The notes under the pieces were generated by a model. It did no database searches. It was not told the origin of the DNA and worked only from the letters and a program-made list of their open reading frames with translations. Position numbers and translations under genes: made by a program. Below are positions 32,453-45,900 of a stretch of 64,000 nt of DNA, piece by piece (position 1 is the stretch's first letter; every line of letters starts with the position of its first letter). The stretch comes from Endomychus coccineus. Its lineage: Eukaryota; Arthropoda; Insecta; Coleoptera; Endomychidae. Location of the stretch: contig OY294067.1 of NCBI GenBank assembly GCA_958510875.1, positions 55,998,039-56,062,038 of the forward strand. Direction: 5' to 3'.

Positions 32453-35400
32453 TATATTGTCCTTCGTTCAGCAGAAGAGAAAAATTGTTGAAATGGGCAA
32501 GTGGATGTCTTCCAAGCACATGGTCCTCACAATCGAAAACACTGTCTGGTGGCATTTTCGAATTATGGAGAGATGGTTCACTTTTATGCACTCTGATAAA
32601 CTCGGCTATTCCAGGAGCGTGTCCCAATCCTCATAGACATTGGAAAAAAACACCAACACATGCTCAAGCATTGGCGTACAAGTACCTTCAAGTAGTGCCA
32701 GTAAGTCAAGTTAATAGCCTTGTAGAATCAGATTCTCCTTCAAATATAAAAAAAAACATTCTCCGGTTGGTTTAAAGTTATCATTCGATAGTGACTCTTC
32801 AATTGGAATTTTAAATTCGGAATAACAATCTTTTAAACGCACGTGATTGAATGAAAACATCTAGAATCTGATTTTTAATTCTTTCACTATATACATATCA
32901 ACATATTATGAGGGAAGTATTGTTTGTATGTAACCCATCGTTTATGCGATTGAGCCTTTCCTATTAGTCGTACGGATTTGAAATTTTGCAACTCGTGTCT
33001 CAAAGTTATGTTGTCAATTCGAATAAACTTTCAATATTTATATGCATATATACATATACATTGTATGTTGATAATGTAAACTGTAAAGTTCGAAATTGCA
33101 ATCAACTTTCTTTTAAACAAAGTGATATTTAACAAAGTAAATTTCTTTTTATCTGTAAAAATGGAATATCACAAAGTAACGGACAGCTTCAGCAAATTCT
33201 ATTATTTTAAAGTTTTATTTTGGTGCTATAACCTCAGGTATCAACAGCTGATACTCAAAAGCAAATTCAATACAAATAAATAATACCGATTCAAAGCTCA
33301 ATGAGGCACCGTTTGTATCATAATTATTATTACTTATTCATATTTTAAACAACTAAAATATGTATTAAATTTCACACTATACTGCAACATTGACTGATCT
33401 ATTGAGTTGAATGATCGGTGTTTATAAGAGACAAGGTGATGTGTCAATAATAATGTCAGTATGAGTGGGCTCATGGCAAATAACAGTCTAATTTATTATT
33501 AATTTTCGTGATTATAAGATTTAACAAGTTGATGATGCTATTATTTTCTCCGATTTTTAAATTGAATTTTATATTTTTATTAAAAGATTCAAGTTCCCGT
33601 ATTGTTCCTAGCCAAAGGTGAGAATGTTTACATAACGAGTCCAGAATTTAATGTCTAGTTTAAATTGAGATTTATGAATAGTTGTTTCGATGTCATCCAT
33701 GAAAATTTCCGATATTAGTGGTGATCCCATGGGAGAAACCGTTTGTTTCTATATAATTTCTTCTTGTTGACAAGAATAAAGTAATTTTGAGAGCTTCAAA
33801 TGTATTTAGCAAGTCATTACATAATATGAGATAATCATTTCGTTTAACCAAATTATTGATGAGGAAAATTTGCTCAATGGGTATACTGGGAAACGAATTT
33901 ACAACTAGTAGAGTAAATCTGGCGAGAAAATAAGCAAGGTTGGCGAAAATTTTACGATGCATAGCGACCCGGGGGAAAAGTTTTTTTAGGGTACCAACAA
34001 CAACCTCCTGAAATTTGTATTTCCCAAAGTGGGTGCAACCCTTTTTTTTTGGCCAAAAAGGTTTTTTTTACATTTTTAAGGGTAGTTTAGCAACAAAAAA
34101 TTAATATCTCTGGTTGTATTGAAAATTAAGAAACCAAAGTAGTACCCTTTTATTGTCAATGTCCAAGGAACTTCCAGTCAAAATTTCAAGTTGATCCGAC
34201 CTGCCCCCTCCCCGTTATAGATATATATATATATATTTAAAAAAATTAAGATTGCCTCCTTTAAACCGCACAACTCATATCTCACTTGAATTTCAAACTT
34301 GCATGTAAATATTGCAAAAAATATTTCCGAATTATTGCAATATGTATAACATTTTCCCACTATCGTATGATCAACGATAACACAATTACTTCAATGTGTT
34401 GTCAAGTAAGGAAATGAAATTGACATAAGTGTTAAAAATATTGTTGAAGATGTTGCTTTCCTTAAATATCTTTTAAAAAATATTCTATGCTCTTCGCACG
34501 TTTTCCGGAATGCGAACAGTTTTTGATGTTTCGTGTAGTTTTGGCTTCAACGCTGATGCAATTGCTGGAAAACTTAAAATTTGGTTTTTCACTTCATTTC
34601 GACATGGTACAGCTTCTAGTGCTTAAGATTGAAACGACTTCTAAATAAGCATTGCACCATGATTATACTCGTTCTTAAAAAATGCGTCAACGACAAAATC
34701 ACCTTTCAATTGATTTAACTAATGAGATGACGTAAGCTACCTATCCAAAACATTAAACAATGAATGAAAAAGACAACTTTTATAGCGTTTTGTCCACTAT
34801 AATTAACACCAGTGCATCAGTGTTTGTAAACAATTTCCTAGCAACCAGTATAAACTTTTCATTGTGAAAATGTAGGTACTTGTTTTCCATTTTCTCGTCG
34901 CGTTTCGACTGAGTTTACTACTATAGCAGGGTGTTATGGCAATTATAATCACTGTACATCAATCAATGCTTTATAGAATTATTAGATTAGAGTATTTAAT
35001 TTTCTTTTATTTCTATTTTTATAGTTTTATAAAATCCGAATACTTTTGTTTCAGATTTTTACAGACGCTGATTTCAATGGAGATTTCTCGCCACAACAAG
35101 AGAGAAAATTCCTTCAATATATCACCGACTTACAACAAGCGATTATCAAATTAGCTTCAGAAGAATATCATAGTGCGAACTGGTCATCTCAATACGTTGT
35201 TCGAGGGATGGGCATAAGCACCGCGGAAAAATATCGGAAATCTGAATTTTACGTTTATTCAACCGGAAGCAATAAGAATCAAAACAGCATAATGATTCAT
35301 ATTAAAGGACCATATTCCACTCACGGTTCAGCTACTATTCCTGGATTCCGTATTTCACATGCGACATCCACGGTTAGGCTTCTGTTGAATAATCATGTCG

Positions 35401-38400
35401 ACGAGAGCATAACATTACAGAAAGAGAGTAAAACTAAAAAGTCTTTTCTGAGAAAATTATCGTTAGATTTTGCATCTACCGTAACCGTTGACAAAAATGT
35501 TATTGATAACGACATACCGATACATATCAACATGGAAACCGATAGAGCCAGGGTTACTTATATACCAAATAACTGTGGAATGTTTGACATAAACCTCATT
35601 TGTAACGGCGAACTTATAAGAGGGTCACCATTCCGCGTTAGTGTGACCAACAATATTTCAGGATTGAAAGATTTCTTCGAAAACCATTCAACTGTGAATG
35701 AAGAATTTGTAAAGAGCAACACAACAATATTCAGAAAAATTCTGTCCTCAAACATAGATTTTGTTCATGATAAAAAATTAGTCCCTAACCACCGTATTCG
35801 TATCAACCAAACTCCAAGACATGACTTGGATCATCATATTACGTCTGTTCTAACTGTTAATACCTCTTTGGGAAATGCTAAACTTGGAGATGATATAGAA
35901 GGGACTATGCCAGACACGACGTCTCCTTATGCAACCAATAGTTTGCCAGTGTTAATTACTGCATATGGAGTACAGACAGAACAATTAAAGCCGATCGCTG
36001 AAAAGACTATTTGCAATAGTAAGTCCAAGAAAATTCTTTCTGAAAAACTTGATGATATTGAGGAAAGAGATAATTTCAATTCATCCAATGATGAACTTGA
36101 GATTGATGACAATATCAGTTCTGAAATGTCTGAGATTGATTCAGGATTGAATTTCATACCTCAAAATAATGAACATGATATAACTGGTCCAAGACTACAA
36201 GAAGTTGATATAATTCTACAAAACCACATGGATGCAAAAAGAATAAAGAAAGAAACGATTAAAAGTTCACCAGCTACTATGTGTACATCTGGATTAAACT
36301 GTGCTCTATTAGAAATCAATCAGTTAAATAATAATCTCGATTCAGCGATTATAGAAGAAGACATGTTGGAAGAAGGTGATGTTATACTATTCCAAGATTC
36401 CACATATAATTTATCCACAAACAATGCCAGAAACATAGGATGTTCTAATGACAATGATCAAGAACCCATGATAGAGAAGAAAATTATAGAGGAAATTCAT
36501 GAGTCTTTTTATGAAATCAATGCGGGACAGGATGGAAGAATTGAAACCGAACAAAAAAAATGTCAGGATATTATTGAAGTAACATGCGCCGATGAGTTGA
36601 GACCACTATCAACTAATGAAGAAAATGCGAAGAATAATAGGAATTTTCCAGAATGGACCAGTAACAATATTTCTCCGAATTATTTTTTGGACAGCTCGGT
36701 TCCTGTTGATCCACAAACTTACACAAACTCAGTTTTCAATAATCATGATAAATCTAAAAAATTACTATTGAACAATATTCAAATAAAGACTGCGAAAAGT
36801 TCAAACCCTGAACTCAATGAAATAAAAAATTTTGAAACGAAGAGAAAATCTAATTTAATTAACGTGTATACCGAAAATTTCAACATTATAGAAAACAGTC
36901 TTCCAAATGAGAATGAAAAATCTCTGTTGATTGTGAAAGAGAAGGCACCAAAATTGTTTCATGATGATAATAATAACCTAAACAATACATCAACTATTGC
37001 CCACAATGTGAGTGAACTCGAAAAACACACCTACAACAGTTATTCGGCTTTATACTTTAATCGCCCCTTTCAAGTGACTTCTCCAATATGTTCAAGGCAT
37101 ATTTCCCCAGAAGCAACACAAAATGGATCTACAGAAGAAAAAAGGACACGTTTTATAAAACAGGACTGTATCTGTGCAAATGAATTTTTTTCTGAGGAAG
37201 AAAATTTCGACGCTAGAGATTCTACAGAAGTTTTGCGTGCTAAAAATCTGAAGATGTCGCATATAGTCGATTCCCTCACCAAGAAATGTTCTTATTATGG
37301 TGATACAAACCTGACGTTCTTAAATACATCTAGTCTACCGAATATTTCTAACAATAGAGCTAGCGAATTTATAGATGAAAAGTGTACTACAACAGATTTT
37401 GAGGAAGAAAATGAATTTAGAAAATCCTACTTGGCAAAAAGAGAATTTTGGAACAATTTATCTACTTCTACTTCGTCCATTAATAGCGCAATAGATAAAC
37501 CGAAAACCAACACTAGGAATTGGTCTATTAAATCCTCCAGAAATATTCGTAGTTCCAGCCAGACAACTTTAGAAAATAAATTTAAGGATACTTACCATGA
37601 TTCTTACCTAGAAATTAGTAAATCAGTTGATGATATTTTATCAATGGCGACTTACAACCAGTTGGAAAATATCTCCATTGAAAAAGACGATCAAGACAAC
37701 CCCATCTTTTTCGTCCCTATCGAAGAAAGGAAAAAGATGCTACTGAAGGATCGCTATAATATGGAAAAAATGGGCAACAAGACGCCTTACTCTAAACGAG
37801 ATAGTGAAATTAATCCAAGAAATGTTATGAACAAAAAGTCTAATTTGACCCAGGATGCTGAAAATAAAAAGGTGCTTAATGATTGTAATCGTAAGTGATT
37901 TCATGCCATCAATTATAATGTATTTCATCAGAAAAATGTTTACATCATTGATACAAGATTTACAAATTTACTTCCCGCTTCGCGGTACCAGACTTGAACT
38001 CGCGCTAAAACCTAGTTCTTTAATATTGATTGAAATAATAATAAGAAAATGGAAAAAAAAACTTTTTCAAAAAATACTTCGGCTTTATTCTACTTTTCCT
38101 AGCCATATTTCATGTGCAGCTTAAATTAAAATGGTAGGAATTTCTTTGATGAATTCACAAAGTGGGCTTGACTACCATCAGCAACATTTTTTCCAGAGTC
38201 AGTTTCTGGTTAATATCAACACCAGCTTCTAGCACTCCTGTGAGTTCAACTCTAAGCTTTTCCATTTAATCCCAAAGTGCAAGTAAAGTGCTACAGTGGA
38301 TTGTATCTAATTATATGCGATCCGCGCAAGCCAACTCTAGTAACGGGAATAACTCGCGATAGAAGCACGGTTAAACAATGATTTGAGAATTTTTAATATC

Positions 38401-39548
38401 GCGTAAATCTGTTCCATTAATAATGAAATAAATTGAGTACCTAGTTCATTTCAATCCTAGTTCTAGCACCATATTTAGATAATTATTTTATGCTTAACAC
38501 ACAACAGCTTGGAATAAAATGCAACATGCATAATATTGTTCGGCTAAACGTCAGACAGGCACGTTCTGAATAGAACTTCTCATTTATCCCCGTCTTTGTA
38601 AAAGCTCGCTTGCACTTATATCCAGTATACACCGCAGATTAATATGCGGTTTTGTTCCTAACTATCATTTCCAAAGCGCAGAGTAATGGGACATTGCTAA
38701 TTTTGCATCTATAATAAGCCTTACCATTCGATAGAGCACATCAAGAACATACGGCTTGTTAATGTCATTAAAAATAATGAAGATTGTCTCCTTTAAACCG
38801 GACAACTCATATCTCACTTGAATTTCAAAGTTGCATGTAACTATTGTCAAAAAATCTTTCTGAATTATTGAAATATGAGTATTACATTTTTCCACAATCG
38901 TATTTTAGTAATCCATGTGTATTTCGACAACTTATTATGAGCAGGAATGCATTAAATTAGTAGGTAACGAATAAACAGAATATATGAAATCTGATGGAAC
39001 TGAAGATGTTGACACATTTATGTATGTTATTCACAGGAAATCCTGCAGATGCAAGTAATGTGACACAGTCTCTCCACACAACTACTCACATATTTGGATC
39101 CAGGAAAAATATCAACAGAAGCATCGAGTCTGTCAATGAAGAAAGAATCAATCGATATCTCTTCAGCCAAGCGATGGAGTTCTTCATAAACTTAGAAATG
39201 AAGCAACAACTCAAGAATAATTCCACTTGTTCCAAAAATAGAAGATTATCCCTTGGAAGCGAAATCAAAATGGATGAATCGTTAAAAAAAAGTAGGAGTC
39301 TACCAAGCACTATGGAAAGGTTTTCTCTGAGCGATTTATATTCCGATGTGGTCAGTAATACCAGTGGTAGTTTCAAAGGTACACCGAATCGAGAAGCTAT
39401 CACAGTAACTCTAGCATCATTCTCAAAATATTTAGAGAAGAACAATACCTTCAATTCAAATAGTTACATAAAATATAATTTATTTTTGAATAAATTCAAG
39501 AATAAAAAAAGAATTTGTGCTCGATCAAGTTTAGATGTATATTTTTAA
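32453..39548 (+). CDS. CH-domain plus filamin-repeat protein (5' exons not found)
   Basis: Three exons join in frame: 32453-32700 (acceptor TTTTTTCAG, donor CCA|GTAAGT, phase 0 exit), 35055-37890 (acceptor TTTGTTTCAG, donor AATC|GTAAGT, phase 1) and 39037-39548 (acceptor TTCACAG, TAA stop). Exon 1 encodes a calponin-homology-like segment: RREKLLKWASGCLP, LWRDGSLLCTLINSAIPGACP and THAQALAYKYLQVVP, resembling the second CH domain of filamins. The large exon starts with about 50 residues, then one filamin-type repeat (GISTAEKYRKSEFYVY ... IPNNCGMFDINLICNGEL ... GSPFRVSV). About 700 low-complexity residues rich in Asn, Ser, Glu and Lys follow, probably disordered. The last exon adds 170 residues without a recognised domain. 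Classical filamins have 20 or more repeats, so this is another gene of the CH/filamin class, likely actin-linked or cytoskeletal (inference). The first exon must have at least one earlier partner, which I could not find. Confidence 0.82.
33600..33962 (-). pseudogene. Penelope-like reverse transcriptase fragment in intron
   Basis: Two minus-strand frames together give PLE RT: SFPSIPIEQIFLINNL and CNDLLNTFEALKI in one, then KQTVSPMGSPLISEIFMDDIE in the other. The MGSPLxP-like block and DDIE are the RT palm motif B region. It is frameshifted and truncated, lying in the intron after the CH exon on the opposite strand. Confidence 0.75.
33970..34395. repeat. Interspersed repeat, copy related to 38.75-38.92 kb
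   Basis: TCCTTTAAACCGCACAACTCATATCTCACTTG-type sequence at 34256-34290 recurs at 38788-38822, and similarity covers about 34235-34380 and 38770-38905 in the same orientation. The upstream part here (33970-34215) has T-rich tracts and an (AT)n run at 34215-34235. It is probably a non-autonomous element. Confidence 0.65.
38293..38625. repeat. Interspersed repeat, copy 2 of 2 (see 481-785)
   Basis: It lies in the last intron of the filamin-type gene. It is homologous along its length to 481-785, with an extra ~45 bases near 38480-38530. Confidence 0.7.
38750..38910. repeat. Second copy of the 34.2-kb repeat
   Basis: GACAACTCATATCTCACTTG, GAATTTCAAAGTTGCATGTA and TGAATTATTGAAATATG match 34.27-34.36 kb. 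It sits in the following intron of the same gene, immediately after the first repeat family. Confidence 0.65.
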
Positions 39549-39556
39549 AACTCATT

Positions 39557-39562
39557 AATAAA
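39557..39562 (+). terminator. Likely poly(A) signal of the filamin-type gene
   Basis: AATAAA lies nine bases after the TAA stop. This is a very short 3' UTR, so a later signal may be used instead. Confidence 0.4.
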
Positions 39563-42500
39563 ATATTTTAAGGAAATTCGTTTTTGAATACTAAAACTAA
39601 TATTTCTAATATACTTATTGAGTGATGACTCTGAAATCCTAAACAAATCATAGGACCAAGCAAACTGCAAGGGTGTGGTCAGTAATTATATGGTTGCCGT
39701 AATAAATGTTCATATAATTTGGGAGCGAGGAAGTAAAATAGGTACATAATGACTTTCTTTAATACATAATAGTATACTATGCAGTAAACAAAAAATGAGG
39801 CTTATTTTGCCAGTTTGTATGAGTGCGAAATAGCCATTTTGTGTGGGTTTTATCTATACTTTTCCTAAGACAAATTACCCGTTTAATATTGTAATAAATT
39901 ATGAAAATGTAGACAGAAATACTGATGACGTTTATTCCGAACAATAATGGTTCATAATGCATAGGTTGCTAGGCAACAAATGCAATATGAATCATATTGA
40001 GTCAGATCCTATGCAATATAAAGTTCTGTGTAAAATGTAGCTGTTTATGGTTCAATTTAAGATCCTTTAATGAACCTATTTCGATATAGTCGAGAAAAAG
40101 TTTTTATAACAATTATTCAAGTACGAATTCTGATTTTCATTCTATTGAATTTCAGTTATTACATACATGTATTCAGAATAGTGTTTGCAAATATTATTTT
40201 GATTCTTAGTTATTATATAAACTAAAAGAGCGCACAAATGTGGATAACTAAGAAATACGATAATTATGCACTAAAAATGCTAGTACTAAGGACCTTTCAG
40301 CCACCAAGTATCCATAATCAGCTAAATTGAAAAAGTGCCTGTTCAAATTGTGACGTAATGTTAACTTGTTGGCGTTCTATACTTACTATGGCTGTGATAA
40401 TACTCATCATCGAGAACTTCTGCTATGGTCCTCGACACAAAGCTTATCGCAGTGCTATCTATGAATAGCCTTTTGCCCCAGGCAGTCTCAGTGGAGTAAG
40501 TAACCAGGATCCATTAGGACAGAATGAATAGTATTGGAATTGCAGGCTTTAATTACCATTAATACTAGATTACATCTCGGCTAATTTAATTTACACTTCC
40601 TTGCAAATACAACACATGGATGGAATACTCATTTTGACTTGCCTTAAGCGGCCTTGCTGAGTGAAAAGGCATGTTTAATCATTTCGCGCTCATGAGGTCT
40701 ATTTTATGCCTACGACAGCTGTTTCTTTAAGAAAAATAATAAATTTCAGTATTAAAACTCATTTCATTTGATTATTTTTCATAAAGAAGAAATTAAATTT
40801 TTATCAAGAAATGTACACTGCGCTTTCAAACAAATTTGAATATTGAAAAAAACATGCTCGCAATATCGATTGAATCGACTTAAAAAATTTTTAAAAAGTA
40901 CATAATCGATCGGAAATTTTCCGAGGAATTCGAATCTGGAATCATATAAGAGATTAATATTCACCCATCAGCATGGACTTGAAAGAAATGGCCTAGGAAT
41001 TTTTGAAAATACAGATAATTGACTCTAGCGGTTTTGTTTCATAATTTATGCATGACCATTCATACACCATTTTGAAGTATTCACTTTTAGCTGCCTACAC
41101 ACAAAACTTCAGCCCGATCGGAGTAGCAACACCGGAGATAAGAGTTTTTGAAGAAAAAAGTTTTTACGCGCATGCGCGAAACAATTATCCAATTCTGCAA
41201 TCCATGATTTGGAATATGTTCTTGCCTCAGTAATGCGTTTCTACAGAAGAAATGCCGTTTTTTCATTTTCGATCAATAAAATTCCACAGAAAATTAAAAA
41301 TATTCTAGGCGGCGCATTATTGAAGTATATGGCTTGAAACTTTGGGAAACCCAATATTTCCTGAGGCAGAAACCACCTGCAAAATTTCAGTGCAATCCAA
41401 AGACCTCATCTGGAATGAAGTGCGAATATGACCTGGAATGCGCCATAAACTTTTTTCTTGAAATCATCCAAGGAATGTTAAACAACCTGTACGTCCTTTT
41501 TCATTCTCCACTGACTAATTGCACGTTGTATTTGGATGGAAAAAGATACTTTTATAAATATATTTTTATTATGCATAATAACAATAAAATAGGCACTAAA
41601 TAGCTTATAATATTGAATAATAATTGATAATGAAGAATATATCAAGTAAACAGTACAAAAATATTCAAACCTAACAGTTGGTATTTTTTATAATATAATT
41701 AGACTAAACCATTATCATCCAAAAACAAGTAAATTATTTAAATATAAAGTTATACAACTCATAGCTGGTAAAAGACTGATATAGATTTGTATCACATTAT
41801 TTGTTTGTTGCATAATATAAACAGTACAAAAATTAGTGGTAAAATACTATTGAAAATGCAATGCACTAAACTTGCAAACCTTTTGACAATGAAAAATACA
41901 GATCTGATAACTTCTGCTAAATGAATAGTTTTGTAAATTGAATTTATTCTATTTGCAGAACCATTTGAATAATTTAAAAAGTTACATGTGAAATTAGCAC
42001 CTCATTAAAATTCGTAGGATACGCAAGTACAATTAAAGATAGCATTTGTTTGACCAAAATTCAAGTGCTGACTTCTGAATTCTAAAAATTCTTTCACTTC
42101 ACATGAGTTATTCTGGATATTTGAAGTATTTCTGATAGCTTTCACATCCATCTTCTTTGACCAAACCCCATATTTGTGCCACCTGCTTGAAATTTTAATA
42201 TTCATATACATAATAACAATGACTTATTTACTCTTAAAAGTTGATCCCCTAAATTACTAAGCTTGATAAAATGATATAATATAACTCATATAATTTGAGA
42301 AGAGAAAGCATTATATGTGAATAATTTCAACAAAATAATATAAAATTGACAATCGACTTTCAAACATTGCCTCATCAATTATTATAATAAGTAAACAATG
42401 ATTATATAACAATAACACAATTCAACAGATTTACAAAACACACATTGATTGAAATGATTTAAAAATTTATCAGTTCCTAATAAAAAATTGCATTTAATTT

Positions 42501-42907
42501 AATTTCAGTTTTATTCAATGAAAAGCTATATCCATTCAAGTTTAGGTAGCGCTGATTTTACATCACAAGAGAAGAGTTTCTTTCTGAAAGAGAATTGTGA
42601 ATGTCATGTCTCTTCAAAAATAATAAATGTTATTGGAATCTGCTCTAACAATTAGATTCTTCACTTGTGAAATGAAATCAGAGTTACCTAAAATACAAAA
42701 AATAATTGTTCTATTAGTTGATACATCAGAATTTGGCAATGTTGAAAGTTAAAACTTTGGCTTTTCATCAAATCTCAATAACTTCAAGACCCCCATACCC
42801 TTTGCTGAATATGATTAGTATATAATTCAAACAAATAGGCATATCACTTGCAACCTTTAGCTTCAAACAAGAGTAAATATTGGGAGTCCTAGAACCACCT
42901 CTTTATT
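39563..42907. other. Convergent intergenic space and ALIX 3' UTR region
   Basis: This separates the ends of two convergent genes. Reversed poly(A) signals (TTTATT) are frequent, for example near 41563 and 41945, so the exact ALIX 3' end is not fixed. A divergent relative of the 28.9-kb repeat occurs at about 40240-40340. No additional gene was recognised; 41.0-41.25 kb is more G+C-rich but shows no protein family. Confidence 0.45.
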
Positions 42908-45900
42908 TCACCAGTGTTGTTGTGGGTAACCGCCTTGTGGAGGCTGTTGTGGATAACCTCCTGGTGGAGGCTGTTGTGGGTATCCTCCTGGTCCAGGTTT
43001 TTGATATCCATAAGGGGCCTGTTGTTGAAAACCACCTTGTTGTGGAAAACCAGCATTAGGGGATTGCTGGTAGGGATTATACCCAGCTCCAGGTTGTGAG
43101 AAATTTCCAGGGAAATTATTAGACGATGCTAAAATATTAATATTAATGACAATTTTGAATAAATAGTAACTAATGATCTAATAAACAACAAATGAAATAA
43201 TTAACAAATTTCTTGTTAGATATTATAATCAAGATATTTCGCCATCTTGGCACTAGGTTACCATTCCCCGTGACTTCAGTGAAGTACGAGATATCCATTT
43301 AATCAACGTTGTACTTAACATTAGGTTATCTTAGTGGGACATCTACTTTAAGGTAGATTGCGTAAGATTCTTAGGTGTCACTAAGATGTTTGTCCATGGG
43401 CTATTCAAACATCGACAAATATATGAACCTCTAGCATTGTAGCTTCCTCGTTCTGCTGATGAGCTCTAGAGAGCGAAACTAAGATTATGAAAGAAAGAGA
43501 AATACTTAAAGGTTAAATTTGGGAAAGGTTTTTTTTACAACCAGTTAAAAGGCGGTCAACACGGTAATTCTATAGAATGAAAGTGTTACATGTACTTCTT
43601 GGCTGGCATAAACATCAAATATTCCAGGTAGTCGATAATCCTATTAGTAAACAAATAATTACTTATACATTCATTTTCATGGAGTTGATCTCAGGTTTAT
43701 CGAAGTACTTGTAATGATAGATTGTTTTCTATAGGAGATAAATCAAAATTCGATAAATAATCTCTATTTTTATACGTTTATACAGCCTCCAAAGTCCCTA
43801 AGAAAGGTTCGTTGCTGTATTTTAAGAGTGTAATTGCATGACCGGTTTGTAAGATGTGGAAGGCGGACTTATCAATGTTATTACTACGAACATGACAAAA
43901 ATGCACTTTGCACCTGAGAAAACTATTCCACTTAGTTCAAGCAAACACAACATTTATTACATTCATTGCACTGGAATCTACATATACCTAATTTATCAAT
44001 ACCTGAATGGAATTTTACTGAACTCTCTAGAATGTATCGGTTAGTTTATTAGCAAAGATAGGAATATAAATGACTGATTTGAACGACGGGTATAGAAGTC
44101 ACGGAATATTTATCACTTAATGTTTTCTTTTCATGTGAAATTTTACAAACATTCACATGGAACTGCTAAAGGAAATCCTCTGGCCCCCCATATTAGCATA
44201 CCTTTTCCCTAGTAAATTGGAAAAGTCACTCAAAAGTTTTGGTTCAGATATGTTGATATTTTTTGCGATCTTAGATAAAAACTTCAACATAGCTACAATT
44301 CTGAACGTCCTAAATGATAAACATCCTTCTGTTAAATTTACCTTCGAATCGTAGGTTGACAACGCAATTCCTTTTCTGGACGTTAAGATAATCAAATCTG
44401 GCAATGCTTTGACATTTGGTGTATATTTCACAAATGTACTCATACCGACAAATATATCCCGGCCGATTCTGTTTCACCCTGGATTCACAAAATTGCTTGT
44501 TAAGTCTTAAGCATCAATTATTGAATATTCCTCTTAGTGGACGCAAACTAAACAAAGAGCTCGATAGTAATGAATACGTACACCCGCATCAAGAGTCAAA
44601 TCATTCACTTCCTACCTTCGGTAATAAATTAACATTGAAAAGAGTTAATGTTAAAATGCAAATCTAAATTAAAATACTTGATCGTTAACACGTTCAGTAA
44701 AATTTCGGATTTTTTAATCAATGATATCCAGTGCAATGATTGTGATAAAATTAATGTATTTTCGCTTAACTAAGAGGAAAATTTCCAGAGCATTTTGATT
44801 ATATTCGTAGAAATAAAATTGATAAGTCCGCCGTAGCAAACCATGTCTTACAAACCGGTCATACAGTTACAAAATCAGATTTTTTACTCTTAAAATACAG
44901 CGACGAACCTTTCTTATGACCTTGGAGGCTATACAAATGTATAAACATAGACATAATTGATTGAATTTCCATTCATCTCCTATCGATAAACAACCCATTA
45001 AAGTTCTTCGATACACCTCAAGTTAACTCCAGGAACGCGTATTATAAGTAATTATTTGTTCATTAACAGGATATTGACTGCCTAGAATATTTGATGTTTA
45101 TTTTCAGAAACTATCTGCGTTCATTCATTAGAATTAGCATAATAGACCCTTTATTACTGGTTGTAATTAACCTTTTCCCAAACCTGATGGTTAAGTAGTT
45201 CACATTCTTTCATAATCTTAGTTGTCTTTGATAATGCCTGCATCACAGTTGAAATGTAAGTGGATAAAAGATGTTAGCTAAATTATATTATATTAGATTC
45301 CACATTGGTACCTCATATAGTTGGTACTTAATAGTCCAGGCAACGAACCGGAAAATTAAAAAAATATATAGTAAGCTAGAATTTGAAAACTTTTTTCGCA
45401 TTTTGTTCCTAATACCCCATAGATCATTCATGACTATCAAGACCGCGGGGGCCGACCTTTTTACCCCCTCAAAACGGGGTTTCAACTACTCAGAGGGGTA
45501 TTCTTATAAAAACAATCCAAAATTTTAGATAATTAATGAATTAAGAGCCGAAAATGATCCCTAGTATGTCTTTTGGGTCGCTGATCACGATTCCGCAGCT
45601 AGTTTTCTCGGGAAACTTCCTCCAGATGGGAAATTTGGAAAATTTATATATAATATATAATTTATAATTTTGTTCAAAAATGACCTCTAGTAGGTATTTT
45701 TGGTCGCTGATCACAATTCCGCTTTCGATTCCAACTTTGTACTAGAGATCATTTTTGCAACAAAATTATATATTATATATAAATTTTCCAAATTTCCCAT
45801 CTGGAGGGAGTTTTCTCCGAGAAAACTAACTGCGGAATCATGATCAGCGACCCAAAAAACATACTAGGGGTCATTTTCGGCTCTTAATTCATTAATTTTC

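Noticed and set aside
35558..37282. Several minus-strand open frames of 65-76 residues
   Set aside because: They lie opposite the large filamin-type exon and have no family features or splice support.
42914..43099. Plus-strand Trp/Leu-rich open frame
   Set aside because: It is the antisense shadow of the proline/glutamine-rich last ALIX exon.
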